Assembly: GCA_021805955.1 (NCBI GenBank)
Contig: JAJZDO010000251.1
Coordinates: 1-8,870, forward strand
Length of the DNA stretch: 8,870 bases
Source: Acidobacteriota bacterium
Lineage (GTDB): Bacteria; Acidobacteriota; Terriglobia; Terriglobales; Acidobacteriaceae
Direction of reading: 5' to 3'
Part shown: positions 1 to 6,568 of the stretch, piece by piece
How positions within the stretch are numbered: position 1 is the stretch's first letter
Layout of the letters: each line of letters starts with the position of its first letter
Notes under the pieces: generated by a model
Seen by the model: only the letters and a program-made list of their open reading frames with translations
Told to the model about the DNA's origin: nothing
The model's database searches: none
Program-made: the position numbers and the translations under genes

Positions 1-33
1 CGTTGAACAAGAGTTCGTGTTGAGCTAAAAGGT

Positions 34-62
34 TTGATGAGTATAGCAGTTTGAGACATAAT
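34..62 (+). promoter_or_regulatory. Possible sigma70 promoter for the aldo/keto reductase
   Basis: A TTGATG hexamer (34-39, first four bases matching the -35 consensus) is followed after 17 bases by CATAAT (57-62, five of six matching the -10). Transcription would start near 69-70, giving a leader of about 22 bases that contains the ribosome site GGGAG (77-81). A second, weaker pairing is TTGAGC (20-25) with TATAGC (42-47) at 16 bases. This is motif matching only, and promoters in this phylum are poorly characterised. Confidence 0.3.
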
Positions 63-91
63 GTCAACTAGACAAAGGGAGATTTGACCGC

Positions 92-979
92 ATGAGCCAG
101 AGTGTCGAAAGCATCTCAGCCGCAGCCGCCGGTTCCATCCAACTGGGAGATCGTACCGTCCACCGCCTTGGCTATGGGGCCATGCGATTGACCGGCAAAG
201 GGATATGGGGTCCGCCGGAGAATCCCGCCGCCGCCCTGGCAACCCTGCGCCGCGCCGTGGAACTGGGCGTCAACTTCATCGACACCGCCGATTCCTACGG
301 CCCCCATGTCTCCGAGGAACTGATTGCCGAAGCCCTGTTCCCCTATCCCCGCGACCTGGTGATTGCCACCAAGGGCGGCTGGGAGCGGCTCGGTCCCGGT
401 CGGTGGGTCCACAATGCCAGTCCGAAGCATCTGCAGGCCGCCGTGGAAGGCAGCCTGAAACGGTTGCGCCTGGATCACATCGAAATCTATTACCTGCACA
501 TTCCCGATGCGGCCGTTTCGTTCGACGCATCCATCGGCACGCTGGCCCGGCTGCGCGAGGAAGGAAAGATCCGCCACATCGCGCTCTCCAACGTGACCAT
601 GGAGCATGTCGAGCGGGCGCGGAAAATGGTGCCCATCGTCTCCGTCCAGAACCGCTACAGCTTCGCCGACCGCGAGTGGGATTACCTGCTGAACCACTGT
701 GAGAAAAATGGGATTGCCTTCATGCCATGGGCTCCACTGGGACAGAATCGCCAGGCCAATGAAGCGCTGGAGGACGTGGCCAGAAAACTCGACGCCACTC
801 CCTTGCAGGTGGCTCTGGCGTGGCTGCTGCGGCGCTCTCCGGTGGTGCTGCCGATTCCCGGCACTTCCTCCGTTGCCCACGTCGAAGAAAACGTCGCCGC
901 CGCCAGACTCAAGCTGCCCGATGAAGACTTCCAACGTCTCTCCGAAGTCAGCCCGCCGCCCGCCGTGTTCCGCGACTGA
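92..979 (+). CDS. Aldo/keto reductase family oxidoreductase
   Basis: A 295-residue NAD(P)H-dependent reductase of aldehydes or ketones, predicted to be cytoplasmic with a TIM-barrel fold. The catalytic tetrad is visible: Asp64 and Tyr69 in FIDTADSYG, Lys94 in IATKGG, and His136 in YYLHIPDA. The cofactor phosphate-binding region near the C-terminus is recognisable as PIPGTSSVAHVEENV (residues 254-268). Length is normal for a short-loop AKR such as the E. coli YdbC type. The ATG is preceded by GGGAG (77-81) at a good distance. The physiological substrate cannot be told from sequence. The gene lies 111 bases before the flippase, too far to assume one operon, so a link to polysaccharide synthesis is only possible. 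The third-codon positions are strongly G/C, unlike the AT-richer block from about 2461. Confidence 0.95.
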   Translation: MSQSVESISAAAAGSIQLGDRTVHRLGYGAMRLTGKGIWGPPENPAAALATLRRAVELGVNFIDTADSYGPHVSEELIAEALFPYPRDLVIATKGGWERLGPGRWVHNASPKHLQAAVEGSLKRLRLDHIEIYYLHIPDAAVSFDASIGTLARLREEGKIRHIALSNVTMEHVERARKMVPIVSVQNRYSFADREWDYLLNHCEKNGIAFMPWAPLGQNRQANEALEDVARKLDATPLQVALAWLLRRSPVVLPIPGTSSVAHVEENVAAARLKLPDEDFQRLSEVSPPPAVFRD

Positions 980-1075
980 CTCCGTTTTCGGTAAACTACG
1001 GCTATTCCAGGCGCATACGTTCGTCTGTTGTTCGCATTCAGGCGACTGTTAGGATCCTCGCATCCTATTGATTTC

Positions 1076-1079
1076 GGAG
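1076..1079 (+). promoter_or_regulatory. Ribosome binding site fixing the flippase start
   Basis: GGAG lies 11 bases before the ATG at 1091. The open frame extends upstream to a TTG at 1028, but that codon has no purine-rich site before it. The extra 21 residues it would add are not hydrophobic. This favours 1091. Confidence 0.55.
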
Positions 1080-1090
1080 ATTGGATCCAA

Positions 1091-2518
1091 ATGAATGTCA
1101 TCGCCATGTTGCGGGAAACTGGAAAAGACCTGCAATCCACCGCGATGCAAAGCCTAGACCCGGCGGAGCGGTCCGCCGCTCGTCATCGCCGCGCGGCCGT
1201 CACCGGAATTACCTCGGGAGTTTCCCGTGCCGTGCGCATCGGCGTCACCTTCATCACGATCCCGCTGACCTTGCACTATCTTGGCAACCAGCGTTTCGGA
1301 CTCTGGATGACCATCAGTTCCGTCCTCGCCATGGCCGGTTTCGCGGACTTCGGCGTCGGAAATGGCGTCCTGAATACCGTCTCCACCGCATTCGGGAAAG
1401 ATGACTGGGACGGAATCCGCGGAGCCATCTCCAGTGGATTTGCCGTGTTGACTTTGATCGGCGCGGTGCTATTGGCGCTCTTCTTTTCAATCTACCGGTT
1501 CGTCGACTGGGGCAATCTGTTTCGCGCAACCACCGCGGATGCCCGTGCCCAGGCCGGACCTGCGGTGCTTGTCTTCGTGGTCTGCTTCGCCCTCAATATC
1601 CCTCTCGATGTCGTCCAACGCACCCAACTCGGCCTGCAGCAGGGATTTCTGACGAATCTATGGGAGATATTTTCCAGCGTCCTCATCCTGGTCGGTATCC
1701 TTGCCGTGGTTCATTTTCACCTCAGCCTGGCGGCGCTGGTCGTTGCCTTTGCCGGCGCGCCTGTATTGGGAACATGGATGAACGCGGGCTACTTCTTCGG
1801 AGTCAGCCGGCGAGACTTGCTGCCCCACCGGCATCTTGTCTCCCGTCAGGCAATCGACAAGATTACCCGCCTTGGCGGAATGTTCTTCGTCCTGCAGTTG
1901 GTGGTTGCCGTGTCCTACTCCGCCGATAATTTCATCATCGCCCGCATCTTGGGAGTCGCGGACGTAACCGTCTTTTCCATCCCGCAGCGCATGTTTTCCG
2001 TCATTACGGTCGTCGTCACCATGCTCATGATGCCCCTTTGGCCGGCTTACGGTGAGGCCATCTCGCGCGGAGATATGCTCTGGGTCCGCCATACCCTCAC
2101 TCGCACCCTGCTGGGTGTCTTCGCCTTCACTTCGATCGTGTCGGCTACGCTATTAGTGTTTTCCAACAAACTGCTTCTCTGGTGGGTCGGCCCCGGCATT
2201 CATCCGTCTTTCCTGCTGATGCTGGGTCTCGCCGTCTGGGCTGTGTTGAGTAACTGCGGCAGCACGCTCTCCATGTTCTTGAATGGCGCGGGCATTATCA
2301 AGTTTCAAATCGTCACGTCTGTTATTTTCGGAATCGGCTGCTTGCTGACGAAAATAGTATTCACGCACCTCTACGGTATTTCCGGCGTTCCCTGGGCCAC
2401 CATCGTTACGTACTCATTGCTGACCGTATTGCCGTGCGCCCTGTATGTACCCCGGTTGCTGGGAAGAATAGAAGCTCACGCTTCTCAATCGTGCGTGTTG
2501 ACCATAGGAAAGGACTAA
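1091..2518 (+). CDS. Polysaccharide (O-antigen) flippase, Wzx/MOP superfamily
   Basis: A 475-residue polytopic inner-membrane protein, predicted to move lipid-linked oligosaccharide units from the cytoplasmic to the periplasmic face. A hydrophilic tail of about 35 residues precedes roughly 12 hydrophobic segments, at about 38-61, 74-97, 113-133, 156-176, 191-208, 211-235, 263-288, 300-320, 338-356, 373-396, 405-424 and 433-455. The family signature in the first two segments is clear: PLTLHYLGNQRFGLW (residues 58-72), then ADFGVGNGVLN (85-95), followed by an amphipathic loop. The start is ATG 1091, with GGAG upstream. A TTG at 1028 is in frame but less likely. The stop is 2 bases before the next gene, indicating translational coupling with the aminotransferase. 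Which glycan is carried is not deducible. A lipid II flippase or generic MATE exporter is less likely given the neighbours. Confidence 0.92.
   Translation: MNVIAMLRETGKDLQSTAMQSLDPAERSAARHRRAAVTGITSGVSRAVRIGVTFITIPLTLHYLGNQRFGLWMTISSVLAMAGFADFGVGNGVLNTVSTAFGKDDWDGIRGAISSGFAVLTLIGAVLLALFFSIYRFVDWGNLFRATTADARAQAGPAVLVFVVCFALNIPLDVVQRTQLGLQQGFLTNLWEIFSSVLILVGILAVVHFHLSLAALVVAFAGAPVLGTWMNAGYFFGVSRRDLLPHRHLVSRQAIDKITRLGGMFFVLQLVVAVSYSADNFIIARILGVADVTVFSIPQRMFSVITVVVTMLMMPLWPAYGEAISRGDMLWVRHTLTRTLLGVFAFTSIVSATLLVFSNKLLLWWVGPGIHPSFLLMLGLAVWAVLSNCGSTLSMFLNGAGIIKFQIVTSVIFGIGCLLTKIVFTHLYGISGVPWATIVTYSLLTVLPCALYVPRLLGRIEAHASQSCVLTIGKD
2506..2514 (+). promoter_or_regulatory. Strong ribosome binding site of the aminotransferase
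   Basis: AGGAAAGGA ends 6 bases before ATG 2521 and lies inside the last codons of the flippase. It decides the start. An in-frame GTG at 2434 would add 29 residues that only read flippase DNA in another frame, and the protein family begins at about the 'YPVYQP' sequence. Confidence 0.75.
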
Positions 2519-2520
2519 TC

Positions 2521-3615
2521 ATGTTCAAATACCCCGTTTATCAGCCTCTCTTGACTGGCAACGAGAAGAAATACGTAAATGAGTGCCTGGATTCAACATG
2601 GATATCTTCAAAGGGAAAGTTCGTTTCCGAGTTTGAGAACAGCTTCAAATCCTATATCGACGCTCGCCACGCCAGCACCGTCAGTAATGGCACGGTAGCG
2701 CTTCATCTAGCCTTAGTCGCCTTGGGCATTGGATCGGATGCAGAAGTAATCGTGCCGACTCTTACCTATATATCCTCCGTAAACGCAATTGCGTATACCG
2801 GCGCAACTCCTGTATTTTGCGATTCGCTCAAGCGCACTTGGCAAATGGACCCCGATGATGTGCGACGCAACATTACACCGCGCACCCGGGCGATTATGGT
2901 CGTGCATCTCTACGGCCAACCTTGCGAAATGGATCAGTTGGTCGCGATTGCACGCGAGCACAATTTGTTTATTGTCGAAGATTGCGCCGAGGCTTTCGGC
3001 ACCTACTACAAGGGCCGCCATGTTGGCACGTTTGGTGACGTCGGTACATTTAGCTTTTTCGGAAACAAAACCATCACAACAGGCGAAGGGGGCATGGTTG
3101 TTACAGACGATGAAACCCTCCATGATCGCGTGCAGCACTATAAAGGACAAGGCCTGGCTAAACATAGGGAGTATTGGCACGACGTTGTTGGGTACAACTA
3201 TCGGATGACCAATATCTGTGCTGCCATAGGACTAGCTCAGATCGAGCAGGCTGGCGGCTTTATAGAGAAAAAACGACAAGTTGCTGCCTGGTACAAACAC
3301 TATCTGCGAGATACGCCAATAGAGTTTCACGATGCCGTTGGCGAGGTTCAGCATTCCTATTGGATGTGTTCCATACTTGTACCGGATGCCACCGACCGGG
3401 AGCCATTGAGGAATGCCCTTCGCGAGCACAGCATCGAGACACGCCCCGTTTTTTACCCCGTCCACAGTATGCCTATGTATTCCCAGCGCTTTCAGCGTCA
3501 TCCAGTCGCAGAGGACATCGCATGGCGCGGCATCAATCTGCCGAGCTACCCTGCCCTCACAGAAGACTCTGTGAAAGAAATATGCGATGTCATCGCCAAT
3601 TATTTCAATAAATAG
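2521..3615 (+). CDS. DegT/DnrJ/EryC1/StrS sugar aminotransferase, GDP-perosamine synthase-like
   Basis: A 364-residue PLP-dependent enzyme, fold type I, expected to transfer an amino group from glutamate to a 4-keto-6-deoxy sugar nucleotide in the cytoplasm. Visible features in order: substrate-loop start YPVYQPLLTGNEKKYV (4-19), PLP-phosphate-site residues SNGTVAL (55-61), cofactor-ring aspartate Asp154 in VEDCAEAFG, and Schiff-base Lys183 in FFGNKTITTGEGG. It also has the C-terminal RPVFYPVHSMPMY (308-320) typical of the family. Keeping Lys183 argues against the ColD-type 3-dehydratases, which have His there. The N-terminus and the lysine motif resemble GDP-perosamine synthases (Per/RfbE). 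A UDP-sugar aminotransferase of the PglE type remains possible. The acetyltransferase two genes downstream is the natural partner. DNA here is AT-richer than the flanks. The dehydratase that would supply the substrate is not in the window. Confidence 0.9.
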   Translation: MFKYPVYQPLLTGNEKKYVNECLDSTWISSKGKFVSEFENSFKSYIDARHASTVSNGTVALHLALVALGIGSDAEVIVPTLTYISSVNAIAYTGATPVFCDSLKRTWQMDPDDVRRNITPRTRAIMVVHLYGQPCEMDQLVAIAREHNLFIVEDCAEAFGTYYKGRHVGTFGDVGTFSFFGNKTITTGEGGMVVTDDETLHDRVQHYKGQGLAKHREYWHDVVGYNYRMTNICAAIGLAQIEQAGGFIEKKRQVAAWYKHYLRDTPIEFHDAVGEVQHSYWMCSILVPDATDREPLRNALREHSIETRPVFYPVHSMPMYSQRFQRHPVAEDIAWRGINLPSYPALTEDSVKEICDVIANYFNK

Positions 3616-3644
3616 GAATTAACTGGAACACATCACCATGTGAC

Positions 3645-4907
3645 ATGCCCATGAAAAACTTAGGTTCAGAAAGCCGAGAGGTGCGTATTGCTTTCCTTGG
3701 GGAGTGGCTCACGCAGTGGACTGGCGGAGTAGATTTCTTGCGCTTATGCATCAGCGGTCTAAGCTCTACCGCCTCGACACGCGCATGGGACCTACTGCTA
3801 CCGAAGCCAACACTAACGCAACGGGCGTGGTCGGCGGCTAGTTCAATGAAGCGTCAACTCTTCTTTTTCCTCACAAAAAGAAAAAGCTCGCGGTCTTCTC
3901 CTGTATCGAATGCCGAGCTTCGAGACGCAATGAATCACATCGATGGAACAGTTGAGATTATTCCATATCGGAATTCTCCCGCCGGGCTAAGAACAGTCCT
4001 ATCGCGGCGTAAGTCCGAGGTTGTATTTCCATGTCAAATATCGCTCGGAAGGAATTTCCCAGTTGCGTGGATAGGATATATTCCAGATCTACAACACAAG
4101 CGGTTACCGCATTTCTTCAGCAGGAATGAGTGTTTGCAGAGAGATCGTTTATTTAGCAAGGTGCTGGAAGATGCCTGCGCAGTCGTCGTGAATGCAAGAG
4201 CCGTTGTCGATGACATTGAGGAGTTTTATCCGGACCATCAAGCAAAGATTTTCGCATTACCGTTTTGTCCGCCGATGAATCCGGCCTTATCGCGTGAGCC
4301 AGTTGATGTCGACAGAACATACAATCTCCCGGACAAATATTTTCTGATTTCAAACCAGTTCTGGATACATAAATCCCACGAAACTGCCTTTGCCGCCTTG
4401 CGTTTAGTTCGGGATGCAGGGCAGGACGTGCATATCCTTTGCACAGGTAATACGACGGATTACCGTTGGCCAGAGCATTTCAATAAACTGAAAACTTGGA
4501 TCGTCAAAAATCATCTGGACGAGAATATCCGCTTTCTTGGCATCGTTCCCAAAGGAGATCAACTGGCGATTATGAGACAATCCGTCGCGCTAATTCAGCC
4601 GACGCTCTTTGAAGGTGGGCCGGGTGGAGGAGCTATATATGATGCTGTTTCTACATGTACTCCGGGGATAGTATCGGATATCGATGTAAATCGAGAAATA
4701 GACATTGGCGTTATTGATTTTTTTCGCGCTGGCTCAGCGGAGGATCTTGCGACGAAGATGCTGAAATTCCTGAATGACCCACCAGCCCGAATGGGCAGAG
4801 ACGAAGCACTTGAGATTCTGACCCAGCGCAGGCGAGAATTTGGAGCCCGTCTGCTAGAAGTTGCCGACTTTGCTCGCGATTCACGGGTGCCTATCACTGA
4901 GGTGTAA
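3645..4907 (+). CDS. Glycosyltransferase, GT-B fold (GT4-like)
   Basis: A 420-residue enzyme likely to add a sugar to the lipid-linked repeat unit on the cytoplasmic side of the membrane. The N-terminal half carries GEWLTQWTGGVDFL (19-32), a glycine-containing acceptor-domain loop, and WIGYIPDLQHKRLPHFFS (142-159). The donor half has ISNQFWIHKSHETAF (235-249), the strand IRFLGIVP (295-302) and LIQPTLFEGGPGGG (316-329), then VSDIDVNREI (343-352). Glu323 occupies the first position of the retaining E-x7-E motif. The second acidic residue appears to be Asp333, with altered spacing. The start is uncertain. ATG 3645 and in-frame ATG 3651 are 6 bases apart, and neither has a good ribosome site. The best purine stretch, TGGAA (3624-3628), fits an ATGTGA start-stop at 3638. 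The gene is 29 bases after the aminotransferase. It is AT-rich, with ATA, TTA and AGA codons that are rare in the flanks. The donor sugar is unknown. Confidence 0.85.
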   Translation: MPMKNLGSESREVRIAFLGEWLTQWTGGVDFLRLCISGLSSTASTRAWDLLLPKPTLTQRAWSAASSMKRQLFFFLTKRKSSRSSPVSNAELRDAMNHIDGTVEIIPYRNSPAGLRTVLSRRKSEVVFPCQISLGRNFPVAWIGYIPDLQHKRLPHFFSRNECLQRDRLFSKVLEDACAVVVNARAVVDDIEEFYPDHQAKIFALPFCPPMNPALSREPVDVDRTYNLPDKYFLISNQFWIHKSHETAFAALRLVRDAGQDVHILCTGNTTDYRWPEHFNKLKTWIVKNHLDENIRFLGIVPKGDQLAIMRQSVALIQPTLFEGGPGGGAIYDAVSTCTPGIVSDIDVNREIDIGVIDFFRAGSAEDLATKMLKFLNDPPARMGRDEALEILTQRRREFGARLLEVADFARDSRVPITEV

Positions 4908-4909
4908 AT

Positions 4910-5599
4910 ATGAGAAGACTCGCAATCATAGGTGCTGGCGGATTTGCACGCGAACTTCGATGGATATTATCAGAAGTTGCCGCCGACCCTAGAAAGCGCT
5001 ACGAACCATTTGAAGTAGCTTGCTTGCTGGAAAACAATATACAGAAGCTAACGAGCCCGGAGAGCGGCGTTCGGGAAGAGGCCGAATGGCTGGAATCGAA
5101 TGATGTCGATGCGCTTGCTATTGGGATCGGCAATCCGTCGGCCCGGCTTAAAATCGCTGAAAGACTGAAGAAGCAATATCCGAAAATTGATTGGCCGGCA
5201 ATCATTCATCCCTCAGTGATCCTGGACTCTGAAACCTGTGTTCTCGAGGAGGGAGTAATTCTTTGTCCGGGTGTGGTAGCGACTGTAAATATAGTATTTG
5301 AATCGTTTTCGTTGGTTAACTTTGCGTGCACGATTGGGCATGAGGCCAAAATAGGCAAGGGAAGCGTGATAAATCCGTCGGTCAATATTTCGGGGTGGGT
5401 TCGTGTTGGAGCAGGGGTGTTAGTAGGCACCGGGGCGCAGATTTTAGAAGATACCGTGATCGGCGATTCTGCGATTGTGGGTGCTGGGGCAGTTGTAAAC
5501 AAGAATGTAGAGCCTGGAACAACTGTAGTCGGAATTCCAGCAAGGCCAATTGTCAGGACAGCCAAGGAAGATGGCAGGAGTCGTGAAGCGAATGCTTGA
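4910..5599 (+). CDS. Sugar O/N-acyltransferase, NeuD/PglD/PerB type
   Basis: A 229-residue left-handed beta-helix acyltransferase, usually a trimer. It is expected to use acetyl-CoA to N-acetylate the amino sugar nucleotide made by the upstream aminotransferase. The N-terminal PglD domain starts with LAIIGAGGFARELRWIL (4-20), a Rossmann-like nucleotide-sugar binding fold, and includes IGIGNPSARL (71-80). Hexapeptide repeats run from about residue 100 to 205. His144 in CTIGHEAKIG matches the proposed catalytic base of the family. The C-terminal GAGAVVNKNV...VVGIPARPI is the usual last coil and acetyl-CoA region. ATG 4910 lies 2 bases after the previous stop, with GAGGTG (4899-4904) just upstream, so it is translationally coupled. 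Pairing with a Per-like aminotransferase suggests N-acetylperosamine, but a diNAcBac-type or other acetamido sugar is also possible. Confidence 0.9.
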   Translation: MRRLAIIGAGGFARELRWILSEVAADPRKRYEPFEVACLLENNIQKLTSPESGVREEAEWLESNDVDALAIGIGNPSARLKIAERLKKQYPKIDWPAIIHPSVILDSETCVLEEGVILCPGVVATVNIVFESFSLVNFACTIGHEAKIGKGSVINPSVNISGWVRVGAGVLVGTGAQILEDTVIGDSAIVGAGAVVNKNVEPGTTVVGIPARPIVRTAKEDGRSREANA

Positions 5600-5625
5600 G
5601 GCCGATCTGGAGCGTGCCTGACTGT

Positions 5626-6399
5626 ATGATCTGTGGAATCTGCCAGACCGAGTCCGCCCATTTTGGCCAGGCCCTTGTCCTGGACAAGTATCAGGTTCAG
5701 TATTTTCGCTGTCCCAAATGCGGCTTCATTCAAACGGAAAGACCATACTGGCTTGCTGAAGCCTACACGGAGGCGCTGGTCGCCGCCGATGTGGGAATTA
5801 TGCAGCGAAATCTGCAAACCTCAGCGGTCACCTCCGCGGTGATATCGTTGCTTTTTCCAACCGGAAAAAGATTTCTGGATTATGGCGGCGGCCACGGAAC
5901 CTTCGTTCGTTTGATGCGCGACCGCGGATTCAATTTCTTCTGGCAGGATATGTACGCAAAGAACATCCACGCGCGCACGTTCGAACATGATCCCGAAGCC
6001 CATTACGATCTGGTCACGGCTTTCGAATTGATGGAACATCTGCCCGACCCGGTCGAGGGTATTGCGCGGGTCTTCGCTCTCTCCGACGACGTCCTGACAA
6101 CGACACTGTTGGTGCCGGACCCTCCGCCTGCGCCGCCGAACTGGTGGTACTACGTTGTCCGTGGCGGACAACATGTCTCGTTTTATACTCCTGCTGCTTT
6201 ACGCCAGCTTGCCCGGCAGTTTGACCGCCATGTTTCTTCCAGCAACGGCTTCCATTTGTTTACCCGCGAGCCCGTGAGCGCGTTCAAGCTCCGCTTAGCC
6301 ACAGGGTCGCGGACAGGCACTCTGATAAATAGACTCCGTCGCAGGAAATCTCTCATTCCCTCCGACTTCGAAGCCATCAGCGGAACTCCGCTAGGATAA
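5626..6399 (+). CDS. Class I SAM-dependent methyltransferase with N-terminal zinc ribbon
   Basis: A 257-residue cytoplasmic enzyme. A short zinc ribbon is formed by Cys3 and Cys6 (MICGICQ) with Cys29 and Cys32 (RCPKCGFIQTE), followed by PYWLAEAY. The SAM-binding motif I is FLDYGGGHGTF (83-93), with a later acidic strand HYDLVTAFELMEHLPDP (126-142) and a HVSFYTPAAL segment (183-192). Members of this group near polysaccharide genes are usually called sugar or glycan methyltransferases, but the acceptor cannot be read from sequence. The start is ambiguous. ATG 5626 gives the usual M-x-C-x2-C beginning and has GGAG at 5609-5612, 13 bases away. TTG 5596 would overlap the previous stop (TTGA) and add ten residues including another Cys. 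GTG 5614 is also in frame. G+C returns abruptly to the high level of the flanks at this gene. Confidence 0.82.
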   Translation: MICGICQTESAHFGQALVLDKYQVQYFRCPKCGFIQTERPYWLAEAYTEALVAADVGIMQRNLQTSAVTSAVISLLFPTGKRFLDYGGGHGTFVRLMRDRGFNFFWQDMYAKNIHARTFEHDPEAHYDLVTAFELMEHLPDPVEGIARVFALSDDVLTTTLLVPDPPPAPPNWWYYVVRGGQHVSFYTPAALRQLARQFDRHVSSSNGFHLFTREPVSAFKLRLATGSRTGTLINRLRRRKSLIPSDFEAISGTPLG

Positions 6400-6406
6400 C
6401 TGTACC

Positions 6407-6565
6407 GTGGATTTCGAGTGCATCGACGAAAGGTTCAGCACCACGCGGCGACTCACCAGAACTCGCCCGGAGCCAGATCCGTGTTTCCAGTTGCCCTCCA
6501 AGCCCGCCCCAGCCATGGCCGGCGGCCTGCGCACGCAAGGCCTCTATAAAGCCGAGGGTCCATAA
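6407..6565 (+). pseudogene. Probable remnant of a GT2 N-terminus, or a small ORF
   Basis: The 169-base spacer between the methyltransferase and the GT2 contains an open frame, GTG 6407 to TAA 6563-6565 (52 codons), open back to a TAG at 6392. It has no clear ribosome site. Its C-terminal end reads QLPSKPAPAMAGGLRTQGLY, then KAEGP. From memory, this resembles the short lead-in found before the first beta strand in many polysaccharide GT2 enzymes (a GGLRTxG motif followed by 'KPLVSIITVV'). It lies in the same reading frame as the GT2 that starts one codon past the stop, and that GT2 itself begins with LEGGRRTLG. I therefore read it as what is left of a preceding GT2 gene, or of an ancestral longer N-terminus. 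It could also be chance coding in GC-rich DNA. Confidence 0.35.
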
Positions 6566-6568
6566 GAA

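Noticed and set aside
2..28. Possible end of an upstream gene (eight codons then TAA)
   Set aside because: It is too short to distinguish from chance. Nothing in these codons identifies a product.
116..934. Long open frame (272 codons) on the - strand opposite the aldo/keto reductase
   Set aside because: It is the antisense of a gene with an intact catalytic tetrad. The protein is low-complexity in Gly, Gln and His, with no recognisable domain, as expected from GC-rich coding DNA.
1028..1090. TTG start extending the flippase by 21 residues
   Set aside because: It has no ribosome site, whereas ATG 1091 has GGAG upstream and the extension has no membrane or family character.
1658..2092. Antisense open frame within the flippase
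   Set aside because: Its composition is rich in Asp, His and Gly with no domain. The + strand has clear membrane segments and family motifs across the same bases.
2434..2520. GTG start extending the aminotransferase by 29 residues
   Set aside because: It overlaps the flippase in another frame, while the strong AGGAAAGGA site points to ATG 2521, where the family homology begins.
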